Positions 11,200 to 21,424 of a DNA stretch of 64,000 nt are shown piece after piece. The notes under the pieces are model-generated. The model was not told the origin of the DNA, did no database searches, and was given only the letters and a program-made list of their open reading frames with translations. Positions within the stretch are counted from its first letter, which is position 1, and every line of letters starts with the position of its first letter. The position numbers were made by a program, and so were the translations under genes. The stretch is from Oreohelix idahoensis (lineage: Eukaryota > Mollusca > Gastropoda > Stylommatophora > Oreohelicidae): positions 124,001-188,000 of the forward strand of contig JAMPIV010012252.1 of the NCBI GenBank assembly GCA_024509875.1, given 5' to 3'.

Positions 11200-11390
11200 C
11201 GTCCCTGATCAAAGAATCTATTACGCCATGCTGCTCACTTCGCTCTGTTCTACACTCGTGCTTAATTGCCAGATGGCTCACGTGTTAATTGCACTAGTGA
11301 ATCCTTTGTTCATGTAGCACCAAAAAATATAAACTAGGAGGGGGGGAACAAAAGTGAACGGAAACGGATGCACTATTTCCATATGTGACA
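10947..11390 (-). repeat. Element C 5' LTR (uninterrupted copy)
   Basis: A 444-bp repeat with TG...CA ends in both orientations. It contains CTGCCAGACCCGAGCC at 11026-11041, which is the unoccupied equivalent of element A's insertion site. On the minus strand it abuts integrase coding sequence directly, showing that the primer site and everything up to mid-integrase were deleted. Confidence 0.8.
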
Positions 11391-11399
11391 CCTAGTATT

Positions 11400-11618
11400 A
11401 AAATTATACCTCCCTCTGAAAGATCCAGTATTATTATCTCGATTTAATCGAAAATTTCTGTCCATGCTTTAAGATCTTTGTCTGGGTGGATTGGACATCA
11501 TAGTTCTTGCTGATGCCACTGGCAATGAATCCTTTATGTTATTCCTGCTAAGATTTCTTCCAGGATGTGCAATTTGGTATTGTCGTCCAAGATTTTCTAC
11601 AGCAGCCAACGTTTCTGG
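11400..11618. other. Spacer between element C and a gag remnant
   Basis: Nothing recognisable beyond AT-rich sequence. Confidence 0.3.
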
Positions 11619-12550
11619 CTATCTCTCATGCAAAAAGGACAAATAGTCACCACTGACTGAAGACAGCACTTTGTTTCTTAAATTTAAGTCAGTCAGCCCA
11701 TCAAAAGTTTTATCAACTTTTGACAAATCAACCCATCTAGAAAAGCAAAGCTTAATTGATGAAACAAATTTAGCAAAATCCTTAGCTGAATCAGGCAACA
11801 ATGATTTTAGTTTCAATCTGTAACCATTTTTCTCCAGTTGATACTTTTTTAGCAATAAAGCCTCCACAGCATCATGGTCATTTCAAGTATGATCATCCAT
11901 GGTGCAGACTGAAGTAAGAGCCTCACCCACCAACAAACTCATCAACCTGCTAGGTCATGTAGCTCAATCAATCTTAAACTCTTGGCAATATGTCTCATAT
12001 CTATTTAAGCAGCATGAAATACCGTCAATATTAGAATTAAATAAATTTGGGCAAATTTAGTTTAAAAGTAGAGGCGTGGTTTTTTTTCCAGCCTCCTCAC
12101 CAGCTGGATTAACCTGTTTATGTTGAAATCTCAATTTTTCCAACTTAAGTTCTGCCATAGGCTAATTTTTTTCTCCTCAAGTTCTTGTTGTGCCTTTATT
12201 TCTACTTGAGCTTGTTGTACCTTAATTTCTGCTTCAGCAAAGGCCAATTTTTTGTCCTCAAGTTCATGTTCTCTTCTTTTACTCTCTTGCTCAAGAGCCA
12301 ATTCTTCCTGTCTTCTCTTCTCAGCTAATTCTTCTTCTCTCTTCTTCTCAGCTAATTCTTCCTTTCTCTTCTCCTTAGCTAATTCTTCTTCTATCTTCTT
12401 ATCCTCCCTATCTAAGCTCCTCTGTTCTCTTGCCACGTCATCTAACCTCTTTATTTCCTTGGCATGCTTATTGAAAGCAAATGTTTGTAAAGTTTCACCC
12501 TCCATACCAAACTCCTTTCCAAGCTTGGTAAAATATTCCACTGTAGCCAT
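11619..12550 (-). pseudogene. Gag remnant of another Gmr1-like element
   Basis: Two minus-strand frames. The first (12550-12131) encodes MATVEYFTKLGKEFGMEGE followed by a Glu/Lys/Arg-rich coiled coil (EELAEKKREEELAEKRRQEE), homologous in layout to the gag starts of elements A and B. The second (11867-11619) encodes a capsid segment, LEKNGYRLKLKSLLPDSAKD then RWVDLSKVDKT and LSFLHER, aligning with element B's EEGYRILFKKMVPESGVEF, RWIELSKTEKT and LEFLHER. The stretch between them is degraded. No pol is attached; on the minus strand the next thing downstream is element C's 5' LTR. Confidence 0.7.
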
Positions 12551-12596
12551 AATTCACTATAAATGTGACTCAAGCTTGTCCAATAATAATACAAAT

Positions 12597-12599
<3 letters not shown>

Positions 12600-12686
<87 letters not shown>
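12600..12686. repeat. (TA)n microsatellite
   Basis: Pure TA dinucleotide run. Open frames across it are artefacts. Confidence 0.95.
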
Positions 12687-12689
<3 letters not shown>

Positions 12690-14400
12690 AGTGAGCAATA
12701 TTAGCAACAATTATTTCACCACTCAATACCAATCAACTACATGAAATTAAAGACGTTATTTTAGGAGCAAAAAAAATAGAGATACCAACAAGATTACAAT
12801 ATGACAGTAGAAAGAGCCAATCGAAGAAAATACTAATGAATAAAAAAGGCAGGAATGTATGAACCGTAGAAATATGAAAAAAATTTGGCTCTACTACACT
12901 TATGACAAAACAAGCACAATTTCACAATAAATAATACATATAATAAATGAGGGATTGCAAGATTAGATGAACAAATTTACAAACAATAATGGAGAATAAA
13001 CCAAATAAAATACAATGAACCTGACAACAAATACAAATTTACAAATAAACAGGGTAAAACAGCTAAAAGAAATGGTAATGATAAGCTCAGTAGTAGCAGT
13101 GAACACACAGCTTTGTAATGCCGGCCCCACTATCTGAGAAACCATGCACCAAACCCTAAAGAACAACCAATAATTCACGACCATGGGATTGGTATTGTGA
13201 ACTAATGGTTCCCTCGCCAACCAACCCGCCTGTCACACAAACATGTAGATACAGAAATACTTATAACATGTAAAAGAAAGAACCATGTCAAAAGAGATTC
13301 TTCAAGCCTCACATTGCATGAATCAATAAATTTACTTATCTGTTTCTTCATGCAAAAAATCCTCCTGGCATCAACCTCTGCCTCAGGAAACGACGATTCA
13401 AATTCAATGCAGTGAATAGGGTTAGTCCTGGAATTCCGGCTTGCAGCCGACCAACACCGCCATCTTGAAAAATATTCCGCACATGCAAAAAATGTAGTCC
13501 ACCGACTTGAAACATGTTTGAGACATCACTGGAACATACTTTGTTCCAGATTTCGGCTTGAGGCTCCCATTTATAGCTGTTACGTGTCTTTTATCTTGAT
13601 AATGTTAATATTTAGTGACAGGATGGTTCATGTAGGCCAAGTTCACTTCTAGGGTAGCAAACATATCAGACACCGCAACAAGCCAACGTCAAACTCCCTT
13701 ATTTGAGCCACAATGGACGAAGTGGACAGTATACATTTTTATTAACGATTCACGCTGCCCCAAGTTCAATATAGTACGGCCAGTATACAAATGGCATATA
13801 ATATGCAGTCGTCGATATCACTGTAGGCAGTCCGTTCATGTCTGGAACGCTGTCCTTTTCATTTTTAACATTTTTTAATATACATTCACACTCGACATTG
13901 AGCAGCTATACTCCTTGTAAATGTAGATAACTAAATACACCTCACAGAAGATCTTGATGTATTAGTGATGAAATATACCCGGCAGAGATAAAAGTTGCAT
14001 ATAGGCTGAATTTATTGCAAGTTCTAAATGATCAGAAACATGAAATTAGACAAGGTAGATACATGAGCTATCACATATCTTATATAGTAGCATTAAAAAA
14101 CATAATCAGAAACAGTTGACAATAATCTACAACACTGAATTGCTGAAAAGGACCGAAAACACAATTAAAAACAAATATATATTTGACGGTAAACAAACGA
14201 AAAATGGAAACATTTTGAAACAGTGACATTAAATACTAGAATTTACGTGAGAAACCGCTTGGTCGGAGGGGACGGGGGTAAACAAATTCATAAGAGGCAA
14301 AAAGAAATACCAGAATTTGCCGCAAACGCAGCTTGGAGAGAACGAGAGAGAGTGACAGCAAGGTAACAAATTCATAAAAGACAGAGAAATACAAAAAAAA
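12690..14400. other. Stretch without recognisable gene
   Basis: No supported coding sequence. A short block at about 13975-14045 resembles 18010-18085 (CGGCAGAGATA ... TTCTAAATGATCA), the start of a LINE remnant. Confidence 0.35.
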
Positions 14401-14414
14401 TGCCGCAGAAGCAG

Positions 14415-14416
14415 CT

Positions 14417-14486
<70 letters not shown>
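14415..14486. repeat. (GA)n microsatellite
   Basis: Near-perfect GA repeat. A second, interrupted GA-rich tract follows from about 14686. Confidence 0.95.
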
Positions 14487-14489
<3 letters not shown>

Positions 14490-14685
14490 GGAGAGGATGA
14501 GAGAGTTATTGGAGTGGTGACCCTTAGCACCCCACCAAAAAACTACTTGATGGGGAGGGAGAGAGGATGAGAGAGAGAGGAGAGAGTTAGTAAAAACTTC
14601 ATAAGAGACAAAGAAATACCCAGAAAAAGGTTGCCGCAGAAGCCGCTATTAGAGAGTGAGTGAGGAGATTGTGTGAGTGAGTAAA

Positions 14686-14716
<31 letters not shown>

Positions 14717-14761
14717 GAGAGGAGAGAGAGAGGAGTTGGGAAGGGAGATGAGAGAGGGAGA

Positions 14762-14831
<70 letters not shown>
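14686..14831. repeat. Interrupted (GA)n microsatellite
   Basis: GA and GGA runs, pure from about 14768 to 14830. Confidence 0.9.
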
Positions 14832-14832
<1 letters not shown>

Positions 14833-14834
<2 letters not shown>

Positions 14835-15557
14835 GGTTTAAAATTCATTACAGACACAGAAAGTATACTAAAACTTCAGATAAATTAGAAATTACCAAGA
14901 TGAAAATAGAAAGATTCACCCAGGATCTGTCACGCCAAACCTCCTTATAGTCTACGAACTTTACCGTAAAAGGCGATAAAGAAAATAAACAGTATGTACT
15001 TTAGTAAATATTTCCAACTAAAATACTGACAGAAATACAACAATCAAAGAAAGAATTCCAGATTCGACCAAAGACGCGCTAAGTTCTGCCTTTCATCGCT
15101 GACGCTGATTGCTGAATTTTTTCCTAAGCTGATTTGTCTTAAGTGTTCCGTATTACTTTTGACGTCATTCATTTGTAAGGCTGGCTACTGGCCTGGACAA
15201 AGGACTAATTCGTCCGTCCAGTATTATGTCTTAATTTTCCCTCGGCTGTAGATGTATATTATTATATCGATTCGAATTAGATTGTCGGTGGTGGAAAATC
15301 TACCTGGTTATGTTCGCTTTCATTTTTATTGTTAATCATTTTTATTTAAGAGCAAAAGAGCTATGTATTTTTGTCGCTTTTTAAATCTGTGACGCTCAAG
15401 ATCTCGATGTTCTACTCATTGTAGAGAGCTAAAAATTACTCACGTTTTGACACGCATTGACTAAGCTAATGTTAAATAATAACCAAAACAATTTCAAATA
15501 AGTTGTTTTTTTCCATTGCATAGAATAAACGTGCATGGCCAGTTATCTTACTTAATT
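14833..15557. other. Stretch without recognisable gene
   Basis: AT-rich, no frame or repeat that I can support. Confidence 0.3.
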
Positions 15558-15567
15558 ACTTAGTTAT

Positions 15568-15916
15568 CAGGAGCCGCGCTAGCGTAGTGGTTACAACACC
15601 GCTCTGGCGACCGGGTGAATCAGGATCAAACCCGGGCGACGGCGTTTGAGGATTTTTCGTCGACCGGGATTTGGACTTGATTAACTCGAGACCTGGCAAA
15701 GACATTTGAAGGAGTGTCGTCGACCAGGGACTGGCGGCTCCTGAGCCGACCCAGCTCTAATGGGTACCTCCGAAAACGGCGAGTATATGCCTGAATGGCG
15801 AGGGACACTTGTCTCTGTACAAGAAAATAGGATACTCACGTAAAAATCAATGTCAGGTTAGACATTAAAAATATAATAACCTGAGATTTCGCCTCGAGTA
15901 TTAGCTGGCGTACGGG

Positions 15917-15953
<37 letters not shown>
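15568..15953 (+). mobile_element. tRNA-derived SINE (type 1)
   Basis: The head GGAGCCGCGCTAGCGTAGTGG holds an A-box-like stretch and GGATCAAACCC a B-box-like stretch. The tRNA-unrelated body includes GACCCAGCTCTAATGGGTAC, and the element ends in a poly-A tract of over 30 bases. The target duplication ACTTAGTTAT is at 15558-15567 and 15954-15963. The insert lies at the 3' end of a minus-strand LINE. It is a pol III-type retroposon moved in trans by a LINE; it is not a functional tRNA gene. Confidence 0.85.
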
Positions 15954-15956
<3 letters not shown>

Positions 15957-16352
15957 TAGTTATTTCTCTTCTTCCCAGGGGTGTAGAAGTTTGCCAGAGA
16001 GAGCGGCACACTATCCTAACGGCTGTCTTCCTCCTGACCTGATTCCAATCTAGTCCACTGTCCTTCAGAGATTGTGTAATGCCGTCCTCCCAGCGTACTC
16101 TCTGGGTCGTCCTGGACAACTGGATCCCTGACTCTTGGTTTCTCATATTTGTCGTGGTAACCGATCTTCTCCTATTCTGCAGACATAAGCAAACCATCGC
16201 AATTGGGACTGTTCTACTCGGGTCTGCAGGAACTGAGTTTTGATACCATGACGTATCGTCTGGTTGCGGACCATATATCTTCCTGTTTCTTCAGTCACCT
16301 TCCTCAGATACTTAATTCCTAAGGTTAATGACCAGTTATCATTAATCAGCAA
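15954..16352 (-). pseudogene. LINE ORF2 C-terminal remnant (RTE-like)
   Basis: The minus strand in two frames encodes a LINE tail: LTLGIKYLRKVTEETGRY, QTRVEQSQLRWF and a degraded G-x-V-C-R motif, then VRWEDGITQSLKDSG and LWQTSTP. These are the segments after the RT domain common in RTE-type ORF2 proteins. Frameshifts separate the parts. The 3' end joins the poly-A of the SINE at 15568-15953, which inserted there. Confidence 0.65.
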
Positions 16353-16634
16353 CTCTTCATATCCATCACAAATTTATATTTTATTTTTGTGAACATATGA
16401 TGAATTGCTGATTAATAACTAACCTCTGTGCAATAGAATGTGTGGGAAATTTATATTCTGGTTTTTAGTGTATTTGATAAAGCTAATAAATGTAGTTTTA
16501 TTCTGTTCTGTTCATATTTCATTTCTCCATCGAGGATGGCAATGGAGTCATGTGGGGCATTACAATTTAGAAACATATGTGCAGTATAATTCATGAGTTT
16601 CTCATGCCTTTGTCATTTAATAACAAAAGATAAC

Positions 16635-16994
16635 GGATGGGTTTGAAAAAAAATCGAAAAAAGGTGATTCGTCTTACGAGGACTAAAGACAAAGAAAATA
16701 GTCTACGTTACGGCCACAAGGCCTTCGTCAGGAAAGGAAAGAAGTGAAGGCTAGATAGGACACATAAGAACTTAAATAAATATAAAAATAAAACCTAGGT
16801 ATATATTTATTTAAGTTCTTATGTGTCCTATCTAGCCTTCACTTTCTTTCCTTTCCTGACGAAGGCCTTGTGGCCGTAACGTAGACTATTTTCTTTGTCT
16901 TTTGTCCTCGTAAGACGAATCACCTATTTTCGATTTTTTTTTTCAAACCCATCCATTGTACTCCACGTCTTACCGCAGTTCCCCTCAACTTCCT
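16635..16994. mobile_element. Inverted-repeat retroposon, candidate Penelope-like fragment
   Basis: Two arms of about 150 bp (16635-16785 and 16801-16954) are nearly perfect reverse complements around an AT-rich loop, with 40 further bases on the right. The right arm reads CTGACGAAGGCCTTGTGGCC then GTAACG. It is flanked by a 14-bp target duplication TAACAAAAGATAAC (16621-16634 and 16995-17008), too long for most DNA transposons. Penelope-like elements often leave inverted copies and variable long duplications, and some carry hammerhead ribozymes; the CTGANGA - stem - G.AA pattern is reminiscent of one. No protein is encoded, so the class is inferred. Confidence 0.55.
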
Positions 16995-17449
16995 TAACAA
17001 AAGATAACAGATGTGAAATAGAAATCAAGAAGAGAATAGGAACGGCTAAATCTACGTTCAACAACGTGAGACAAATACTGACATCTAAATAGTTAACTCA
17101 CAAATTCAAACTGAGAGTCATCACATGCTATATACGTTTATATTCTTCGTTACTGTTTGGTGTAGAAACATGAACAATGAACAAGCAATTGGAGGAACGA
17201 ATTCAGGCTCTCGAGATGTACATATATAGAAGAATGGGGCACATCTCATGAAAAGATAAGAAAACTAATAAACATGTCCTAGAAAACTTAGGATTCACAA
17301 GAGAATTAATGAAGGAGATTAAAATTAGACAGCTAAAATATTTTGGCCATGTAAAATAACATAACACCTTACTGAAGACCATAATAGAACAGAGAGTTAA
17401 AGACAAACGTGCAAGAGGAAGACAGCGCTATATGTAGGAAGATAATATC

Positions 17450-17625
17450 AAGAGATGGACAGGAAAGAGTCTATCAGATTGCACCATCAAGTCAAGAGAT
17501 GTACAGGAAAGAGTCTATCAGAGTGCACCATCAAGTCAAGAGATGTACAGGAAAGAGTGTATCAGAGTGCACCATCACGTCAAGAGATGTACAGGAAAGA
17601 GTCTATCAGAGTGCACCATCAAGAC
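17450..17625 (+). repeat. 44-bp tandem repeat, four copies, inside a LINE
   Basis: The unit begins AAGAGATGTACAGGAAAGAG and ends CACCATCAAGTC. Copies differ at one to three sites. Because 44 is not a multiple of three, each forward frame reads through the array and encodes the same phrases in rotation. Confidence 0.9.
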
Positions 17626-18009
17626 AAGACACAGAAGACATGGAGATCCATTACATCCGACCTTCGATGTGGAGATGACAGCTGAGGAATATGCTATACT
17701 CACTATCGAACACCCATATGCATGTGTATGTTGAAAATCTCTTGTGCGTAGACGTTTATGAATGTACGTGTAGGTAAACGTGTGTGTATAAATATATGTG
17801 TAGGTTCACTAGAGCAGGAATCAGCAACCGGTCGATGGCGCTTGCCGTTAGATCACAAGGCATGGTTTAGTAGATCTTCATGGATATGTAGGGGGGGGGG
17901 GGGGGAAAGAATCTTCAAGCTTAGAAAATTTAGGACTACCCTTCACTCAACAGGATTTGAAAACGTTGTATCCTTAGCAACAAAGTTACCCTTTCCGGAT
18001 TCCCTGTGA

Positions 18010-18545
18010 AAACCCACGTCCGGCAGAGATACAACTTACATATAGTCTGCAATTATTCCAAATTCTGAATGATCAAATACTACTAAACATGGAAACAGTC
18101 AAGATTTTATGAAGATCAAGCTTGTTATATCGAACCAATCCTGACGTGTGGGAGTAAATCATGGACAGTTAGTAAACAAGTAGAGAAAGCACCACAGAGA
18201 TGTGGTTTTACAGAAGAATGTTAAAAATACCATGAACAGCCAAGAAGATTAATGAGGATGTCCTAAAAGAGGTCAATGTGCAAAGGAAACTTATTCCACA
18301 AGTTAGAAAGAAGCAATCCACTTTTTTGGGGGCATGTTATGAGAAGAGGAAAGCTAGAATATATCGTAACAACAAGTAAGGTTGAAGGAAAATTAGATAG
18401 AGGAAGACAAAGAGAGCAAATACTGGACAGTTTGACATCGTGGCATGGAAGGTGGTCAACAACAGAATTGATCAATTGTACTGGAGACAGGAAGTTGTGG
18501 AGAGACGTGATCTCCTACACCAATAGGCATGGTACTTGAAGAAGA
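18010..18545 (+). pseudogene. LINE ORF2 C-terminal remnant (RTE-like)
   Basis: A readable tail spans 18276-18539 (87 codons): NLFHKLERSN, FWGHVMRRGKLEYIVTTSKV, EGKLDRGRQREQILDSLT. Upstream, pieces such as EMWFYRRMLKIP can be read with frame changes. These are the segments after RT in RTE-type LINEs. No intact RT is present. Confidence 0.65.
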
Positions 18546-18559
18546 GGAAGATCTTTGGA

Positions 18560-19440
18560 GTTCTCAGCGTTTCTAAAGTAGATTCCTTACAGTTCCTGGG
18601 TTGACTACCGCGGCACTAAATTGCAGCGCAGAATAAATCTCTAAGACTCCGAGGGTTCCCTGTGGGTTTCCGAAGAGACAAGGACAGAATTAGACTACTT
18701 CTGTCTCAGGTATGTCGTAAGAGGTTACCAGTTTGAAGTGGTGCATGGGGCTCTCAACCTTATTGTTGTGAAACCCTGACAGTTGACGTGTGATACTTCT
18801 CACTGGATTGACTGATCTACAGATTTACACAACATGGATTCAATGAATAAACCAGGCCAGCACGATCCATGGTTTAATCCACATGACAAAATACAATAGA
18901 GCGAACTGTAGACATATCAATTCAGGCTTCATTCTCTGACATTCTACGTCTGGCATCTTCAATTATTTCCCTTGTCATTCATACCGCACATATTTCTGTT
19001 ATCAGCCTTTCCTAACGTAAACTGCAGATAAACTGCGTGTGCTTTAACTTTGATCTCCATGGATACCTGAGAGGCTAACCTGCCTCGGAATTACACAATT
19101 CCTGAATACTTTGAAATCTGCCCACAACCAAAATGGGCACCCTTGTCTTTCCACCGGCTCGACTAACGTCCATTCTCTAACTAACGTCACACTTTCACTC
19201 TGACGTCATACCTCACAACGCATATTTTACTTCTTCCATAAAGTCTGCTCAACGACAATTGAAGGGACCCTCTATCGGGAATATCTGAGGTCTTCGGTGA
19301 TCGTGTGCAGCTCTTCAATATTTATCATGGATAACAGGGTTAGCACGACGTCAATTGCTTTCCACATGTGGGCCATTGAGAGATTGTAGGTGGACCACCT
19401 GACATATAAAACAGTTTTAATTTTCCTTTACTTTTAACAT
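18560..19440. other. Stretch without recognisable gene
   Basis: No frame or known repeat supported. A short CAGGTATGTCGTAAGAGG block near 18706-18723 resembles part of the retroposon at 32159-32496. Confidence 0.3.
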
Positions 19441-19460
19441 TAAATCTTTTGTTTTTACAG

Positions 19461-19637
19461 GTATTATATTTGTAGTAAAGTGAAGAACAACAAGTACAAT
19501 CAGCCTTGTCGATTATGGACATTATTAAATCAAAAGTACTGCACTTCTCTGTCTGAGGAACTAACGGAAGCCATTAGTAATTTCGTACTGAAATTTGAGG
19601 ACTTAATGAGGCGAAGCCTGCATCAAACATTCACAAG
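19461..19637 (+). CDS. Candidate internal exon of an unidentified host gene
   Basis: 177 bases are bounded by a good acceptor (TTTTGTTTTTACAG at 19447-19460) and a donor (AAG|GTATTG at 19638). Read in the phase with one leading base, the exon is open throughout and encodes about 58 residues of ordinary composition, including NQPCRLWTLLNQKYCTSLSE and FEDLMRRSLHQTFTR. The length is divisible by three and both ends have the same phase, as in many cassette-type internal exons. I do not recognise the protein, and no companion exon was found in the window. It could instead be part of an unrecognised repeat. Confidence 0.4.
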
Positions 19638-19678
19638 GTATTGTTGTTGTGGTTTCTGGAGAATTGTGTTTCACACTA

Positions 19679-19760
19679 GTGTAAAAGCCCGTCATAAGAC
19701 GGGAATTAAATTCAAAAGCACCAATACATAACGGCAATTTTACTTATTCAGAAGTATTTT
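19679..19760 (+). repeat. Dispersed repeat fragment (partner at 61458)
   Basis: GACGGGAATTAAATTCAAAA and the following CACCAATACATAACGGCAAT match 61478-61520 with few changes. Family unknown. Confidence 0.6.
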
Positions 19761-20029
19761 TTAAAAACCACTGTGCATCACCACAGTACACGAACTACGT
19801 AGCAGCAGCGAGGATCCCAATGTGTGTATACGGGATCACACATTCTATAAATATTTTTGTGCACACCAACCTTTGCGCCCTTTTCTTTGTCGAGTGTTAC
19901 TATTTTCGGGATTGTCCACATAAGGGAAACAATACAATTAATGTTTAACTTTCAACCAAAGTTGCATCCCTTAGAGTTAGTGACAGAAAAAGCTGGGATT
20001 TTATATATATTTATAATGGGTTTCCAGCC

Positions 20030-20150
20030 CTGCGACCGGCGTGATGCTGACCACGTCACCTTTAGTGTACCGATGATCAAGAAAATTTGGCTCTAACACC
20101 ATATTCCAAATGCGTCTCAATGAGCGTGTTACGTGATCCTTTCCAGCCTT
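20030..20150 (+). repeat. SINE 3' fragment (type 2 body)
   Basis: CCGGCGTGATGCTGACCACG and the next 100 bases match 28018-28125, the 3' half of the SINE at 27858. The tRNA-like head is missing. Confidence 0.65.
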
Positions 20151-20810
20151 AAACATAACTACATAATAATGCCTTAGGGAGCAATAATTGTATTCCTTGT
20201 TGTCTCACTAGAGACCAATGAGAACTACATGGGGCGGTGGGTTAAATGGCGTGAAGATATTCAGGCCAATGAGATCTCTATACGCAAGGCCCAAAATCCA
20301 ACATCCTAGGTGGAGGGTGAGATATGAATATAAAAAAGTTCAAGAATTGAGAGACAAGCAAAGAGGTGTGAGCTGGCATATATGAGGGAAGCGAGATTTG
20401 ATTATCCGAGTAGGATGAGGCTGTTGAGGATGGATGTGATTTCATTCTTGTAAATGGGTTAAGGGTATTTAATGTGCCAGAGTGCTGAAAATTTAATGAA
20501 TTCCAGAACTAGAAGGTGGATGAAGGACTGGGTTACGTGATTTTCGTGCAGTTGTACTTGGAAGGTGTAGAATGGACCGAGGTTATAGCGGATGCTGATG
20601 AACAGAAAGTATAGAATTCTTTTGTTTGCGCCAAGTTTAGGTCATAGATGGTGGCTGAGGGAGAGGGATCTAAGAGAATCAGATCTTGAAAAAGAACACG
20701 ACAGATATGTGCTGATGTTCGTGTGGAGCAGCGGTAGGCAACCCAAATGAGGTGGGATTCTACTTTAGAAATGCCAAGTTCTCTAAAGACGTGTCTAGAT
20801 AACAATCAAT
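20150..20810. other. Stretch with one unidentified minus-strand frame
   Basis: A 90-codon minus-strand frame (20805-20533) contains LGISKVESHLIWVAYRCSTR. I do not recognise it; it may be a transposon fragment. No other feature is supported. Confidence 0.3.
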
Positions 20811-20811
20811 A

Positions 20812-21405
20812 GAATTCAGAAGTCAAGAACCAGGTGGCATAGGGCTGAGCAATGGTTAACTTATATTTGTCCGTCGTATTTTGTGAAGTATTTAATCAAT
20901 GGTCTTAAGCCAGTCAAGCCCCCAGCTGAGTTAATTCAGCAAATTCCTCTTATAATGGTATAGCTCTGTTTAGAGCTAAATGTATGTCTATGTATAGATA
21001 TATTTAAATATTAAATATTTTGGTTCATACATTTGCTTTCAAACATATAAAAAACTGAAGCGACTATATTTGTTTTGTTTTAAAACAACATTGTAACAAT
21101 GTTAATAATGAATTAGTCTTTAACAGTTAAAATAAATTTGGAAAGATTGGTGAAATTGTACTGTAAATACACGTTTTCGTCTCTGGGCCGTAGGTGAGTC
21201 CGCTGCTTTCGCCTATTTTACACGAAAAGCGTAACTCTAGGTGAGTCCTGTCGCCGTAGTTTCCGTCACTTCTTTTTGGTGATGAGTGCACTTCTCCACA
21301 TACCAGCGGCGTCGGAACGTTAGTACTTCAAACCGTGTGTTGCTTGTAACCACGTACTTTTGAGAAAGAATAGAAAAAGAAATGCCTCGGCTAAGTACAC
21401 TGAGT
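20812..21405 (-). repeat. 3' LTR-like repeat of the gag-only element
   Basis: Aligns with 23506-23848 at both ends, including GTGAGTCCGCTGCTTTCGCC and CACTTCTCCACATACCAGCG. About 265 AT-rich bases lie in the middle that the other copy lacks. Confidence 0.65.
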
Positions 21406-21424
21406 TTCTCTATCGGCCCCCTGA

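Larger units (their letters stand above)
684..11390 (-). mobile_element. Element C: internally deleted Gmr1-like LTR retrotransposon, interrupted by element A
   Basis: On the minus strand the order is 5' LTR (11390-10947), a short internal part coding for the second half of an integrase (10946-10058), and 3' LTR (10057-9688 continuing at 770-684). The 3' LTR is split by element A (771-9687). The LTR copies start TGTCACATATGG and end CCATGATCA in minus orientation (TG...CA). Primer site, gag, protease, RT, RNase H and the first half of the integrase are missing, so this is a non-autonomous relic. The acidic linker after the integrase resembles the integrase-RT linker of elements A and B. I therefore infer the same integrase-before-RT organisation in the intact ancestor. 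Confidence 0.75.
16560..17690 (+). pseudogene. LINE ORF2 3' half remnant, interrupted by an inverted repeat
   Basis: Conceptual reading gives ITKDNRCEIEIKKRIGTAKS across the insertion site, then EERIQALEMYIYRRMGH, IRQLKYFGHVK and DKRARGRQRY. This is the thumb-to-C-terminus region of an RTE-like ORF2, with several stops. The inverted repeat 16635-16994 is inserted within the ITKDN codons. The C-terminal part is expanded by four copies of a 44-bp unit. The same family occurs inverted at 37840-38025. Confidence 0.65.

Noticed and set aside
14543..14857. Ser/Leu-rich protein
   Set aside because: Translation of a GA/CT microsatellite. The same applies to Tyr/Ile-rich frames over TA runs and Gly-rich frames over the poly-C run at 36808.
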